64,000 bases of DNA from Couchioplanes azureus (GTDB lineage: Bacteria > Actinomycetota > Actinomycetes > Mycobacteriales > Micromonosporaceae): the NCBI RefSeq assembly GCF_014648355.1, contig NZ_BMQY01000014.1, positions 50,614-114,613 of the forward strand, read 5' to 3'. The notes under the pieces were generated by a model. That model did not search any database, was not told the origin of the DNA, and was given only the letters and a program-made list of their open reading frames with translations. Below are positions 19,286 to 27,191 of this stretch, piece by piece. A program made the translations under genes and the position numbers. The stretch's first letter is position 1; every line of letters begins with the position of its first letter.

Positions 19286-19628
19286 CGAACCGCCGTGCCG
19301 ACGACTTGCCGAGATTTCCGGCGTCGGCCGGCCGAGCGCAGAATGGTCGGCATCATCAGTCAACCCGCCACAGCCGGCCACCCGGGTTCCTGTGCCGGCG
19401 CGCCGAGCGACTCAGTGTCCGTGGTGTTCGCCATCGGGTGGGCATTGCCGCTGTTCGGCGTCCCCTCGCGGCGTTCCTGATCATCGACGTCGTCGTCGCT
19501 GGGCTGCGCAGTCGGCTGGCAGCTGGCTTTCTGCTCGTATCCAGATGTCCGGCAAGAACATTCAGCTCGGTGTCCACTCGGCCGATTCCTGCCGGATGTA
19601 GGCAGCGTCCCGGTGGGAGGGAGGCAAC
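19286..19628. other. Intergenic stretch, no intact gene
   Basis: 343 bp between the kinase and the GGDEF-EAL gene. A possible decayed coding fragment lies at about 19420-19530 (listed separately). A GGGAGGGAGG ribosome binding site at the right end serves the next gene. Confidence 0.5.
19420..19530 (+). pseudogene. Possible remnant of a PepSY-associated membrane protein C-terminus
   Basis: Two adjoining frames together read VVFAIGWALPLFGV then LAAFLIIDVVVAGL, resembling the last helix of PepSY-associated membrane proteins (PLFG-S-LAxxLLxDxxV). A frame change lies in the C-rich run near 19462. There is no start, no upstream domain and no downstream remainder, so this is at most a degraded fragment; chance hydrophobicity is possible. 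Confidence 0.3.
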
Positions 19629-21887
19629 ATGGCCCGGACAGCGCCTCGGCGGAAGGCGCATCGGTGGCCGGGCTGGATCACACCGCTCACCGTCGTGCTG
19701 GCGCTCGTCCAGCTGCTTCTTCTGCTGCTGGGTGTGCACGTCGGCTTTTCGAGACAGCTGGTGTGGGTGCCGGCCGTCGCCGGGCCGGCCGTCGCGGTGG
19801 CCGCCTGCGGAAGGCTCGTCATGCTGGCTGACGGGGCGGTGCGCGTTTTCTGGCGACACGTTGCGCTCGGCATGGTCGCTGTGGTGCTGGCGGCGCTCAG
19901 TCAGAGCATCGACATCAGCACTACCGCGTACTCCGGGATGCCGCCGATCAGCGGGCGCACCCTGCTGCTATACGCCGTCGCCACCTTCTTCGCCATCTGG
20001 TCGATGCTGAGGCTGCCCGGCGGCGGCCGCAGCTGGCGGCAACTGACCACGGCGGTGCTCGACGTGGCGGTCGTGGCAGTGACCTCCGGGATCGCCGCCT
20101 CGCAATACGTCGACTGGTTCACCGACCGGTTCGGCGCCAGCGTCCCGGCCCGGTGGCTGAACATGGTCATGACGGCGATCGCCGTCGCGGGCGTGGTGGT
20201 CGTCATCAAGATCATGTCTGCGCGGCGCAGCCCGGTGCCGCAGGGCGCCCTGTGGTGGCTGGCAACGATCGGGCTCCTCGGCCCGTTGTCCACTGTCCTG
20301 ATGTCGCTGCTACACCCCTGGCCACACCTGAACGGCACCGCTGCGGTGCTGCCCTTCGTCGGCCTGTTCGGCGTGCTCGCCGCACGGGCGCAGTGCCGTG
20401 CCGCGTCCGTCGAACCCGCGCCGGCGGCGGTGGTACCGGCATTCGCGTACCGCAGGGGCAACGTCGTGCCGATGGTCGCGACGGGTCTGACAAGTCTTTC
20501 CTTGGCCGTCGTCTTTCTGCGTACCGGACACCTGACTTCGGTGCAGGTCGGCGGGACCACCCTGTTGCTACTGCTCGTGGTGGCACGTCAGGCGGTGGCA
20601 TTGGGGGAGAACGCCGCTCTGTTGAACAAGGTCGCCCATCAGGCGATGCACGATGAGCTCACCGGCCTGGTCGGCCGCCGCTACTTCACCGCGGCCGTTG
20701 CCCGTGCCCGCGGCGTGCATACGGTCGTGCTCATCGACTTGAAGCAATTCCGGGAACTCAACGACGGGTTGGGGCCGGAGGCCGGGGACGAGTTGCTCGT
20801 CGCATACGCCAGCCGGCTGCGGCGGCTCGCCGCCGACCAGGCTCTGGTGGCCCGTCCTGGTGGTGACGAATTCGGCCTGCTGCTGCACGGGGAGCAACCG
20901 GATTTCGCCGACCGGTTGTTGGCCGCCAACGCCGAGCCGCTGCACGCCGCCGGCCAGGAAGTGCTCGTGGACGTGTTCGTCGGCATCGCTCACGGCGACG
21001 CGGGCGACCTCTACCGGCGAGCCGAGGTTGCGTTGCGTGCAGCGGTGGCCGCCGGCGGGCGGGCCGTCGTCTACGACGCCTCCCTGGAACGTCAGCTGAG
21101 CCACCGCGCGACGATGGCGGCGGATCTGCGCCGAGCGCTGGTCACGGGCGAGCTCCAGATGCTCTACCAGCCGATCGTCGAGCTGCCCCACGGACGGCCG
21201 ACAGGCGTGGAGGCTCTGATCCGCTGGAACCGGGCGGACGGCCAGGTCATACCCCCGACGGAGTTCATCCCGGTCGCCGAGGACAGCGGGCTGATCGTGG
21301 AACTGGGTGCGTGGATCATCGAAACGGTATGCGCGCAAGCTGCCGCCTGGCGGCGCGAGCACGCCGCGGACGCGCTACGGTCGGTGGCCGTCAACGTGTC
21401 GGCGCGGCAACTGCTCGATCCGGCTCTGCCGGACATGGTGGCCGCCGCGCTCGGCCGCCACGGTGTCCCGGCGCGCCAGCTCACTATCGAGATCACCGAA
21501 ACTGCCGTCTTCGGCGGCGGACGCGCCCTGGCCACCGTGCACGCCCTGTCGCAACTGGGGGTCGCCATCGCCCTGGACGACTTCGGCACCGGACACTCGT
21601 CACTCGGCCTGCTACGCACCTGCCCGGTGGACGCCATCAAGGTCGACAAGTCGTTCATCGACGGGCTGGGCGGCACGCCGCAGCAGGAGGCCATCGCCAC
21701 CGCACTGACCGGCATCGCCGAAACGATGGGTCTGCGCACCGTCGCGGAGGGCGTCGAGACCGCCGATCAAGCCCGGCGGCTCGCCGAACTCGGCTACCGC
21801 CATGCGCAAGGGTTCCACTTCGCCCGGCCGATGCCACCCGCCGGCATCGACGAGCTGCTCCGGCAGAACCACCTCACCGTCGCGTGA
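19629..21887 (+). CDS. Membrane-bound GGDEF-EAL cyclic-di-GMP enzyme
   Basis: 752 residues, ATG preceded by GGGAGGGAGG. Residues ~15-315 contain about nine membrane helices forming an unnamed sensor region. The GGDEF domain (~340-490) has HDELTGLVGRR and an intact RPGGDEFG, but the usual DLDGFKxIND reads DLKQFRELND and the RxxD inhibitory site is absent. The EAL domain (~510-750) has VEALIRWN, NVSARQL, EITE, DDFGTGHSSL, IKVDKSF and AEGVET, so phosphodiesterase residues look complete. It may make, break or only sense cyclic di-GMP; the EAL half looks the more clearly active. Its membrane region resembles that of the GGDEF protein just downstream, suggesting gene duplication. Confidence 0.92.
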   Translation: MARTAPRRKAHRWPGWITPLTVVLALVQLLLLLLGVHVGFSRQLVWVPAVAGPAVAVAACGRLVMLADGAVRVFWRHVALGMVAVVLAALSQSIDISTTAYSGMPPISGRTLLLYAVATFFAIWSMLRLPGGGRSWRQLTTAVLDVAVVAVTSGIAASQYVDWFTDRFGASVPARWLNMVMTAIAVAGVVVVIKIMSARRSPVPQGALWWLATIGLLGPLSTVLMSLLHPWPHLNGTAAVLPFVGLFGVLAARAQCRAASVEPAPAAVVPAFAYRRGNVVPMVATGLTSLSLAVVFLRTGHLTSVQVGGTTLLLLLVVARQAVALGENAALLNKVAHQAMHDELTGLVGRRYFTAAVARARGVHTVVLIDLKQFRELNDGLGPEAGDELLVAYASRLRRLAADQALVARPGGDEFGLLLHGEQPDFADRLLAANAEPLHAAGQEVLVDVFVGIAHGDAGDLYRRAEVALRAAVAAGGRAVVYDASLERQLSHRATMAADLRRALVTGELQMLYQPIVELPHGRPTGVEALIRWNRADGQVIPPTEFIPVAEDSGLIVELGAWIIETVCAQAAAWRREHAADALRSVAVNVSARQLLDPALPDMVAAALGRHGVPARQLTIEITETAVFGGGRALATVHALSQLGVAIALDDFGTGHSSLGLLRTCPVDAIKVDKSFIDGLGGTPQQEAIATALTGIAETMGLRTVAEGVETADQARRLAELGYRHAQGFHFARPMPPAGIDELLRQNHLTVA

Positions 21888-22080
21888 GCCGAGCCGCAGC
21901 CCCTCGTCGAGCTCGGCGCTGATGAACAGCACCACCATGTCGCCGCCGGACAGCTGGGCCACGAGCTTCTGGATCTCCGCCGTGGCGCCGACGCCCATGC
22001 CGCGGGTCGGCTCGTCGACGATGAGCAGCACGGATCGGTGATGAGCCACCGGGCCAGGAGGACCTTGGTCACCGACGCGA
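21885..22080 (-). pseudogene. Frameshifted fragment of a sugar ABC-transporter ATP-binding subunit
   Basis: Read on the minus strand, one frame gives VTKVLLARWLITDP, the region after the signature motif of RbsA/XylG-type ATPases. After a one-base loss near 22035 the next frame gives VLLIVDEPTRGMGVGATAEI, the Walker B and following helix. It continues QKLVAQLSGGDMVVLFISAE then LDEGLRL, the D-loop/switch area. Both halves belong to the second nucleotide-binding domain of ribose/xylose importers. There is no start, no Walker A and no partner permease, so this is a dead fragment. It abuts the stop codon of the GGDEF-EAL gene and overlaps nothing essential of the next gene. Confidence 0.8.
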
Positions 22081-22179
22081 CGCCCCGCCGGACCATTCCC
22101 ACGACCTCCCCGCGGCCGCCGCACGCTCATCCAGGCCTCTCCGGTGCCGATAAGCCGCGTAGCGCTCGGGGAGGTCACG

Positions 22180-23727
22180 GTGAGGAAGCGGCATGAAACG
22201 GCCGCGAGGGGCGATTCGGCACTCGAGGCGGATCGTTCCCGCGTCCGTCGCTGGTCCCTCGCGGGATGCGGCGCCAGCCTGCTGTGGCTGGTGCTGCACG
22301 CGGTGGCTCCCGGGTTCCTGCCCGAGGTCGCCTGGATCCCGGGTGCGATCACCCTAACGCTCGGGTCCTGGGCGGCCCGGCGTACCGCCCGGTCCGGCGG
22401 CCTCGTGCCCGCGGGCAGGCGCTTCTGGAACCACATCGCGCTGGCCACGCTGCTCGTGATCCCCGGATCGTGCCTGCTGAACGGGATCAACACCCATGTC
22501 CTCCCGCCCGCCGTGCCGGTGCTGGTGGCGGCCGTGACGCCGATCGCAGCGGCTCTGCTCCTGGTGATCTGGGCCCTGCTGCGCCTGCCGTCCACCCATC
22601 GCGCGCCCGGCGAGGCGCTCCGGCTCGGCCTCGACGCCGCCACCGTGATGGTCGTGGCTGCCACGGTGCTGTGGGAGTTCCAGATCCGGCCGATGATCGG
22701 ATCCGATCCGCAGCTGCGTACGGTGATCGGCCCGCTCGTGCTCTGCGTCATCTGCCTGGGCGCCGTGCTGGCGGTCGTCAAGCTCGTGCTCGCCGGGACC
22801 GACGCGGTGGCGTCGCGTTCGCTGCAAGCCCTGGGCCTGCTGGTCCTGATCGGGGCGCTCAGCTCGGCGGTCACCCGGCTGCTCGAGAACGACGACCGCT
22901 GGCTCGGCGTCGGCCCGCTGGTCAGCACCGTGGAGGGCGCGCTCGTCGCCTGGGCGGCGCTGCGATCGCCCGAGCCGAGTGCGGGGTCGCGGGGACGGCG
23001 ACGCCGCTTCAGCTTCCTCCCGTACGCCGCCGTCGCCGCCATCGACGTCCTGCTGATCACCACCCTGACCGGACGGGTGAGCGCCTCGGTGGTCATCGGG
23101 TCGATCGTCGTGACGGCACTCGTCGTCGGCCGGCAGATCCTGGCGTTCCTCGACAACGGGCGCCTCATCGACTCGCTCCACGAACACCGCCGCATGCTCG
23201 AGTACCAGGCCACCCACGATCCGCTGACCGGACTGGCCAACCGCGCCCTGTTCTACGACAGCGTGTCGGCCGCCTGCGCGGCGACGCCCGACGCGGCCCC
23301 GCCTGCCGTCCTGCTCATCGACCTGGACGGGTTCAAACCGATCAACGACACCCTCGGCCATGCCGCCGGCGACGCGCTGCTGATCGAGGTGGCCCGGCGG
23401 CTGGAGCGGGCGGTACGCCAGGACGACCGGGTGGCCCGCCTCGGCGGCGACGAGTTCGCCGTCCTGCTGCCCGGCGCGGATGACGCCCGGGCGACCGGCA
23501 TCGCCGATCGCATCCTCGGCGCCCTGCAGGAACCGGTCAGGACCCACGGTGCGACGGTGCGCGTGGGCGCCAGCATCGGCATCGCCGCGTACACCGACGG
23601 CGACGACGCCGAGAGCCTCACCCGGCATGCCGACCTCGCCATGTACCGGGCCAAGGCGGCCGGCAAGAACAGGTACGCCACCCACGGCGCCGAGGGCGAC
23701 CCCCTTGCGGCCCTGGCGGTTCCCTAG
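22180..23727 (+). CDS. Membrane-bound GGDEF diguanylate cyclase
   Basis: About 515 residues from GTG 22180, which follows CGGGGAGG; the frame is open to 22144. Residues ~25-320 contain about nine membrane helices with the same layout as the upstream GGDEF-EAL protein (for example RRFWNHIALATLLVI against VRVFWRHVALGMVAV, and LRLGLDAATVMVVAATV against LTTAVLDVAVVAVTSG). The C-terminal GGDEF domain (~345-500) has HDPLTGLANR, LLIDLDGFKPINDTLGH, an RQDD inhibitory I-site five residues before an intact GGDEF, and MYRAKAAGKNRY. This is a complete diguanylate cyclase with product inhibition. The signal sensed by the membrane part is unknown. Confidence 0.92.
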   Translation: MRKRHETAARGDSALEADRSRVRRWSLAGCGASLLWLVLHAVAPGFLPEVAWIPGAITLTLGSWAARRTARSGGLVPAGRRFWNHIALATLLVIPGSCLLNGINTHVLPPAVPVLVAAVTPIAAALLLVIWALLRLPSTHRAPGEALRLGLDAATVMVVAATVLWEFQIRPMIGSDPQLRTVIGPLVLCVICLGAVLAVVKLVLAGTDAVASRSLQALGLLVLIGALSSAVTRLLENDDRWLGVGPLVSTVEGALVAWAALRSPEPSAGSRGRRRRFSFLPYAAVAAIDVLLITTLTGRVSASVVIGSIVVTALVVGRQILAFLDNGRLIDSLHEHRRMLEYQATHDPLTGLANRALFYDSVSAACAATPDAAPPAVLLIDLDGFKPINDTLGHAAGDALLIEVARRLERAVRQDDRVARLGGDEFAVLLPGADDARATGIADRILGALQEPVRTHGATVRVGASIGIAAYTDGDDAESLTRHADLAMYRAKAAGKNRYATHGAEGDPLAALAVP

Positions 23728-23955
23728 TCACGGACGCGATCCTCCGGGCGGGCCACGAGGGGGCCAGTCCGCTCCGGGTCCGCAAGCGGTGGTCCCCGAG
23801 CCCGTTCACCTTCCGTGCAAGCGATCATGAACCCTGGAGCGCAGGTGCGCGCAGTAGTCGACAAGGGAAGCGCCCGGCCGGACTCGATGAGCCGCGGGCT
23901 GAGGCGGGTTCGCGATGGGGCGGCGGAACCCCTGGGGGCAGTCTCCCGTTCGCGC

Positions 23956-24321
23956 CTAGCGCTCGCGACTCAGATACCGAACCGGCTTGCCGAGCGACTC
24001 CGCGTAGGCAATCTCCCGTCGGGTCGACTCGCCTAGGTAGCCGCCCGGATCCACGACGTACACCTCGTCAGCCATGCGAATCTTCTGGAAGTGCACGCGG
24101 CCCAGCCGCCCCTTCAGGTCCGAGCTGTCGACTGTCCAGTCGTAGTCCGGCAGCTCGGGGAGGCTGAACATCCCGAGGCTGATCACGACGCAACCTTCCA
24201 TCGTGAGCCGCTGGTTGACCTCCGCGAACTCAGCCTCGAACTTGGTCGAGCCGCAGAGCGTGACGACCTTCGCCGCACCTTCGGCCGACTGCGGCGCCTC
24301 CTGGTCCTCCATGAGGTCCAT
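23956..24321 (-). CDS. Nucleoside 2-deoxyribosyltransferase-like protein
   Basis: About 121 residues from ATG 24321 (ATG 24312 equally possible; neither has a strong ribosome site). It contains VVTLCGSTKFEAEFAEVNQR near the start, VISLGMFS, IRMADEVYVVDPGGYLGEST and REIAYAESLGKPVRYL at the end. This is the small family annotated as nucleoside 2-deoxyribosyltransferase-like or DUF4406-like, where 'CGSTRF', 'ADEV.V' and 'GGY.G.ST..EI' form the nucleoside pocket and catalytic Glu site. Reaction in vivo is not established for most members, which are common in actinobacteria and phages. It may share a transcript with the small frame immediately upstream. Confidence 0.8.
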   Translation of the reverse strand: MDLMEDQEAPQSAEGAAKVVTLCGSTKFEAEFAEVNQRLTMEGCVVISLGMFSLPELPDYDWTVDSSDLKGRLGRVHFQKIRMADEVYVVDPGGYLGESTRREIAYAESLGKPVRYLSRER

Positions 24322-24370
24322 GATCGGTGAGGGGGCAGGACAAGTCCATCGCCGCCCCCTGGTCGTCCGC

Positions 24371-24544
24371 TCATGCCGCTGCTGCAAGGCGTCTCGTGAC
24401 TACGTCCGCCAACACGGCGTCGCTCATCCGCCGGCGCTCGTCGGCCCGTGGGGCGAACGATGTCTTGGCGGCCAGCTTCGGCGTGAACCGCTCGTCGGCT
24501 CCTTGGCGCAGCGTGGTAGGCAGTGAAGGAAGAAGATGAGCGAG
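24371..24544 (-). CDS. Possible small ORF or truncated gene (about 57 codons, no standard start)
   Basis: On the minus strand a frame bounded by TGA at 24545-24547 and TGA at 24371-24373 reads ...ADERFTPKLAAKTSFAPRAD followed by ERRRMSDAVLADVVTRRLAA, a charged helical composition unlike the neighbouring non-coding frames. Apart from a late ATG (MSDAVL) there is no ATG, GTG or TTG, so it is either the 3' end of a broken gene or a chance frame. It ends 50 bp before the deoxyribosyltransferase-like start. Not recognised; low confidence. Confidence 0.3.
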   Translation of the reverse strand, partial: LAHLLPSLPTTLRQGADERFTPKLAAKTSFAPRADERRRMSDAVLADVVTRRLAAAA

Positions 24545-24683
24545 TCAGGCTCCGGCATCGGGGCCGTCGGAGCAAACGCACCAGCGGCCGGATAGTCGGC
24601 GGCTATTGCTGCGCCCGGAGGGGCCATGGGGCGACCGGCCGGACCGCCGTGAACCCGGAGTCCCGCCGTCGCGTGTCGGAGCC

Positions 24684-25577
24684 TCATCCCAGGGCGGTGT
24701 GGGCGCCGGCGAGGAATCGTCCGCGGTCGTCGCCGTGGGCGACCGCCGCGTTGTAGACAGCGTCGATCGCGGCAACCAGTGGATTGTCACTGGCCAAGGC
24801 GATCAGGGCGGCGAACGCGACGGACTGCTGACGTATGTTGATCCCGCCGGGCGGCACGCCGATGGCGTTCGGGTGGGAGTCCAGCGTGACGGTGGTGTGC
24901 GGCACCTCGGGATCGGCCATGAGCCGCTGGAATGCCGCGCTGTGGTCGGTGAGGAGCGGGGGCAGGGGCCGGTCGGCGTCGGCGGCCAGTGCGTCGGCGA
25001 TCCATCCGATCTGCTCCAGTCCGGCGACACGCAGGGCGCGGCGGGCCGCCCAGCGGGCCACCTCGCGCTGGCGGGCGGGCGGCAGCGCGTCGATGCGGTC
25101 GAGCAACAGGCGGTCGATCCGGGCCAGCTGTTGTGCCTGGCAGTAGGTCCTGCGAATGTGCTCTGGCGGTGGTGGCCCTCCCCACTGTTCGGCGTCGCGT
25201 TCGGCCTGCAGGCGGCGGTACTTCTCGGCCAGTTCGGTCGCCTCGGCGGCCTGCGCGCGCAGCGTGTCCATCCACGGGTACGACCCGGGAGCGTCGAGCA
25301 GACGGTCCCAGATCATGCCGAGCGCCGCGGCGTGCCGGCCGCGCACGCCCTCGTGGCGCAGTGTGAAGCCGTCGGGGCCGGATGTCAGCCGTACGGTGCT
25401 CGGCCGCTCGTCCGGGAGCGTGGTCAGCGGTGTCGGAAAGATCGGCTCGTCGGCGCACTCCCATGACCACGTCACAGTCTCGTCGTCGAGGCGTTCCAGC
25501 CGGACCTGCAGGTCGCCGGCGGGCAGCACACCGGTCGGCAGTTCGACCGGTGCGGGACAGTGACGCACGACAGTCAC
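24684..25577 (-). CDS. Hypothetical protein, second gene of a coupled pair
   Basis: 297 residues if it begins at GTG 25577, whose GTGA overlaps the TGA of the upstream gene by four bases, a classical translational-coupling arrangement. The N-terminal ~100 residues are beta-rich (MTVVRHCPAPVELPTG...RLERLDDETVTWSWECADEP). The remainder is alpha-helical with coiled-coil potential (AEATELAEKYRRLQAERDAE) and a C-terminal half rich in Ala/Leu helices (AFAALIALASDNPLVAAID). No signal peptide, membrane helix or known catalytic motif. The frame is open further upstream to 25937, but that extension is the antisense-like overlap of the first gene and is Arg/Pro-rich. Function unknown. Confidence 0.65.
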   Translation of the reverse strand: MTVVRHCPAPVELPTGVLPAGDLQVRLERLDDETVTWSWECADEPIFPTPLTTLPDERPSTVRLTSGPDGFTLRHEGVRGRHAAALGMIWDRLLDAPGSYPWMDTLRAQAAEATELAEKYRRLQAERDAEQWGGPPPPEHIRRTYCQAQQLARIDRLLLDRIDALPPARQREVARWAARRALRVAGLEQIGWIADALAADADRPLPPLLTDHSAAFQRLMADPEVPHTTVTLDSHPNAIGVPPGGINIRQQSVAFAALIALASDNPLVAAIDAVYNAAVAHGDDRGRFLAGAHTALG

Positions 25578-26221
25578 GCGGGACAGGCCGGTGTCGTCGT
25601 CGAAGGGATCCGGTGGCAGGGGGGGAGGATGTCCGGGCGCCCGGAGGGGCGCGGTACCAGCGACAGCATCGCCCACTCGGCGGCCTTCGCGGGTTTCTGC
25701 TGCCAGGCGCGGGCGTTCGGATCGGCGCGTACGGTGCGCCATGGGGTCTCGGCGGACACCGCCCAGATGTGAATCTCGTGCTGTTCGGGCGGGTCGGCGT
25801 CGGCGCGCACGCTCTCGTGGATGCGGTTGCGGGCGTGCAGACGTACGCGGATCAGGCCGCGCGGGACGGCGACGTCGGTGAGGGCGTCCGTGCTTCCGCC
25901 GAGCAAGCCGGTGACGAACAGTCGGCCGCTCGGACACCAGAGAGTCGCCTCACTGACCGCGTCCCAGTCGGCGTCGACCTGCGGTGGAGGGGCGGGCAGA
26001 ACCTGGACACGGGCTTGTGTCCAGCCGGTGTGCTCGCCGCAGAAGCCGGTGAGCAGGTTCGGCCCGCCGACGTGCAGCAGATCGTCGCCGAGCCAGTAGA
26101 TGTCCAGCCGGGACGCACCCGGCACGGTGTACACGTTGTACTGGCAGTAGTCGACGAACAGCCGCTCCCACTTGGTCACAGACGCCACGTCGTCGTCCTC
26201 TGTCTCACGCCGGTCGTCCAC
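25574..26221 (-). CDS. Hypothetical protein, first gene of a coupled pair
   Basis: 215 residues, GTG start at 26221. It begins with an acidic stretch (DDRRETEDDDVASVTKWERL) followed by VDYCQYNVYTVPGASRLDIY, WLGDDLLHVGGPNLLTGFCG, ATLWCPSGRLFVTGLLGG and ARNRIHESVRADADPPEQHE, a mixed beta pattern with two Trp/Cys-containing turns. I do not recognise the family. Its stop overlaps the next gene's start by four bases, so the two products are likely made in fixed ratio and may interact. No signal peptide or membrane helix. The last ~30 residues are Pro/Arg-rich and may be poorly conserved. Confidence 0.6.
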   Translation of the reverse strand: MDDRRETEDDDVASVTKWERLFVDYCQYNVYTVPGASRLDIYWLGDDLLHVGGPNLLTGFCGEHTGWTQARVQVLPAPPPQVDADWDAVSEATLWCPSGRLFVTGLLGGSTDALTDVAVPRGLIRVRLHARNRIHESVRADADPPEQHEIHIWAVSAETPWRTVRADPNARAWQQKPAKAAEWAMLSLVPRPSGRPDILPPCHRIPSTTTPACPA

Positions 26222-26310
26222 TCTCGGATCCTATGGCCCAGCGCTCGACCGTCTTCCTGGGTGATTCCGCGCCGGAAGACGTCCTGTCGGCTGGGACCAT
26301 GGGCGAACGG

Positions 26311-27132
26311 TCAGATCGTGTCCGGCTCGATCGCCCGATATTGTCCGCGTAGCCGGCGCAGGACCGGATGATCGGTGGCGAATGTGGTCGCGTCAACGCC
26401 TGCGAGGGGGCGTAGGCCGCTCGCCGCATTGGTCGCGAACGCCGCGGCCATGTCGGGCAGCTGGGACAGCCGGATGGGTTCGGTGCGTTGCGGCCCGTCA
26501 TACGCCCCGGCCAGCAGCCGCGCGGTGATGCCGGGTAGTGCGTCGCCCGTCGGCCAGATCAGGGTGTCGCCGTCGATGAAGCCGATGTTCCAGGTGGCGC
26601 CCTCGTTGACGACGTCGTCGGCGCCCGTGAAGACGACGTCGTCGTAGCCGTCGAGCTGGGCTCGGCGGCGCTCGTACAGGGGGCCGAACAGCCCGGTGTG
26701 CTTCACGGTCGGAACGTCGCGGGTGTAGGGGACCGACCGGACGGCCAGTGGGGGCAATGGCTGCGTCGTCGCCGGCCGGGTGGTGACCAGGACCTGTGGG
26801 CTCGCCGCCCGGGACGGGCGGGGCAGCGGCAGGTCGGGGTCGGTCACGGTGACCCGGACGGTGACCGGGCTGCGGGAACCCGCCACTTCGGCGCGGATCC
26901 GTTGCCGGACCAGGTCGGTACAGAGCTGGGTGGCGAAGAGCGTCGCACAGTCGTTGGCCAGGCGCTCGAGGTGCAGGCCGAGACCGCGGACCCGCCCATC
27001 CTCCACCAGCATCGTGGTGAAGTGCCCGTAGTTGGTCATGGCGAGACGTTCCAGTGCGGTCATGGCCGCCAGTCTGTCACCGGGCAGGACCCCGTCGACG
27101 GTGATCTCAGCCGCGCACCGCGACTCTAGCAA
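26311..27132 (-). CDS. Class IV aminotransferase / 4-amino-4-deoxychorismate lyase-like protein
   Basis: About 273 residues from TTG 27132; ATG 27063 is in frame, but the stretch AEITVDGVLPGDRLAA before it matches the usual family N-terminus. Hallmarks of the PLP class IV fold are MTNYGHFTTMLVEDGRVRGL, HLERLANDC, the PLP lysine in VPTVKHTGLFGPLYERR, DVVFTGADDVVNEGATWNIG (Glu that holds the pyridine ring), WPTGDALPGITARLL and a late TNAASG loop. Members include branched-chain aminotransferases, D-amino-acid aminotransferases and PabC. PabC makes p-aminobenzoate from aminodeoxychorismate, the starter of aromatic heptaenes, but this same family also has housekeeping actinobacterial members, so the link to the polyene locus is only a possibility. 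Divergent from accD6. Confidence 0.8.
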   Translation of the reverse strand: MLESRCAAEITVDGVLPGDRLAAMTALERLAMTNYGHFTTMLVEDGRVRGLGLHLERLANDCATLFATQLCTDLVRQRIRAEVAGSRSPVTVRVTVTDPDLPLPRPSRAASPQVLVTTRPATTQPLPPLAVRSVPYTRDVPTVKHTGLFGPLYERRRAQLDGYDDVVFTGADDVVNEGATWNIGFIDGDTLIWPTGDALPGITARLLAGAYDGPQRTEPIRLSQLPDMAAAFATNAASGLRPLAGVDATTFATDHPVLRRLRGQYRAIEPDTI

Positions 27133-27191
27133 TTTGCCTATCCGGTCGTGCCGTTACATGTCCTCATCTGTTGGGCGAGGAATGGGCGGTC

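Noticed and set aside
25574..25937. Reading the two hypothetical genes at 24.7-26.2 kb as a single gene broken by a frameshift
   Set aside because: A precise GTGA start/stop overlap gives a simpler explanation as two coupled genes, although a frameshift cannot be wholly excluded.
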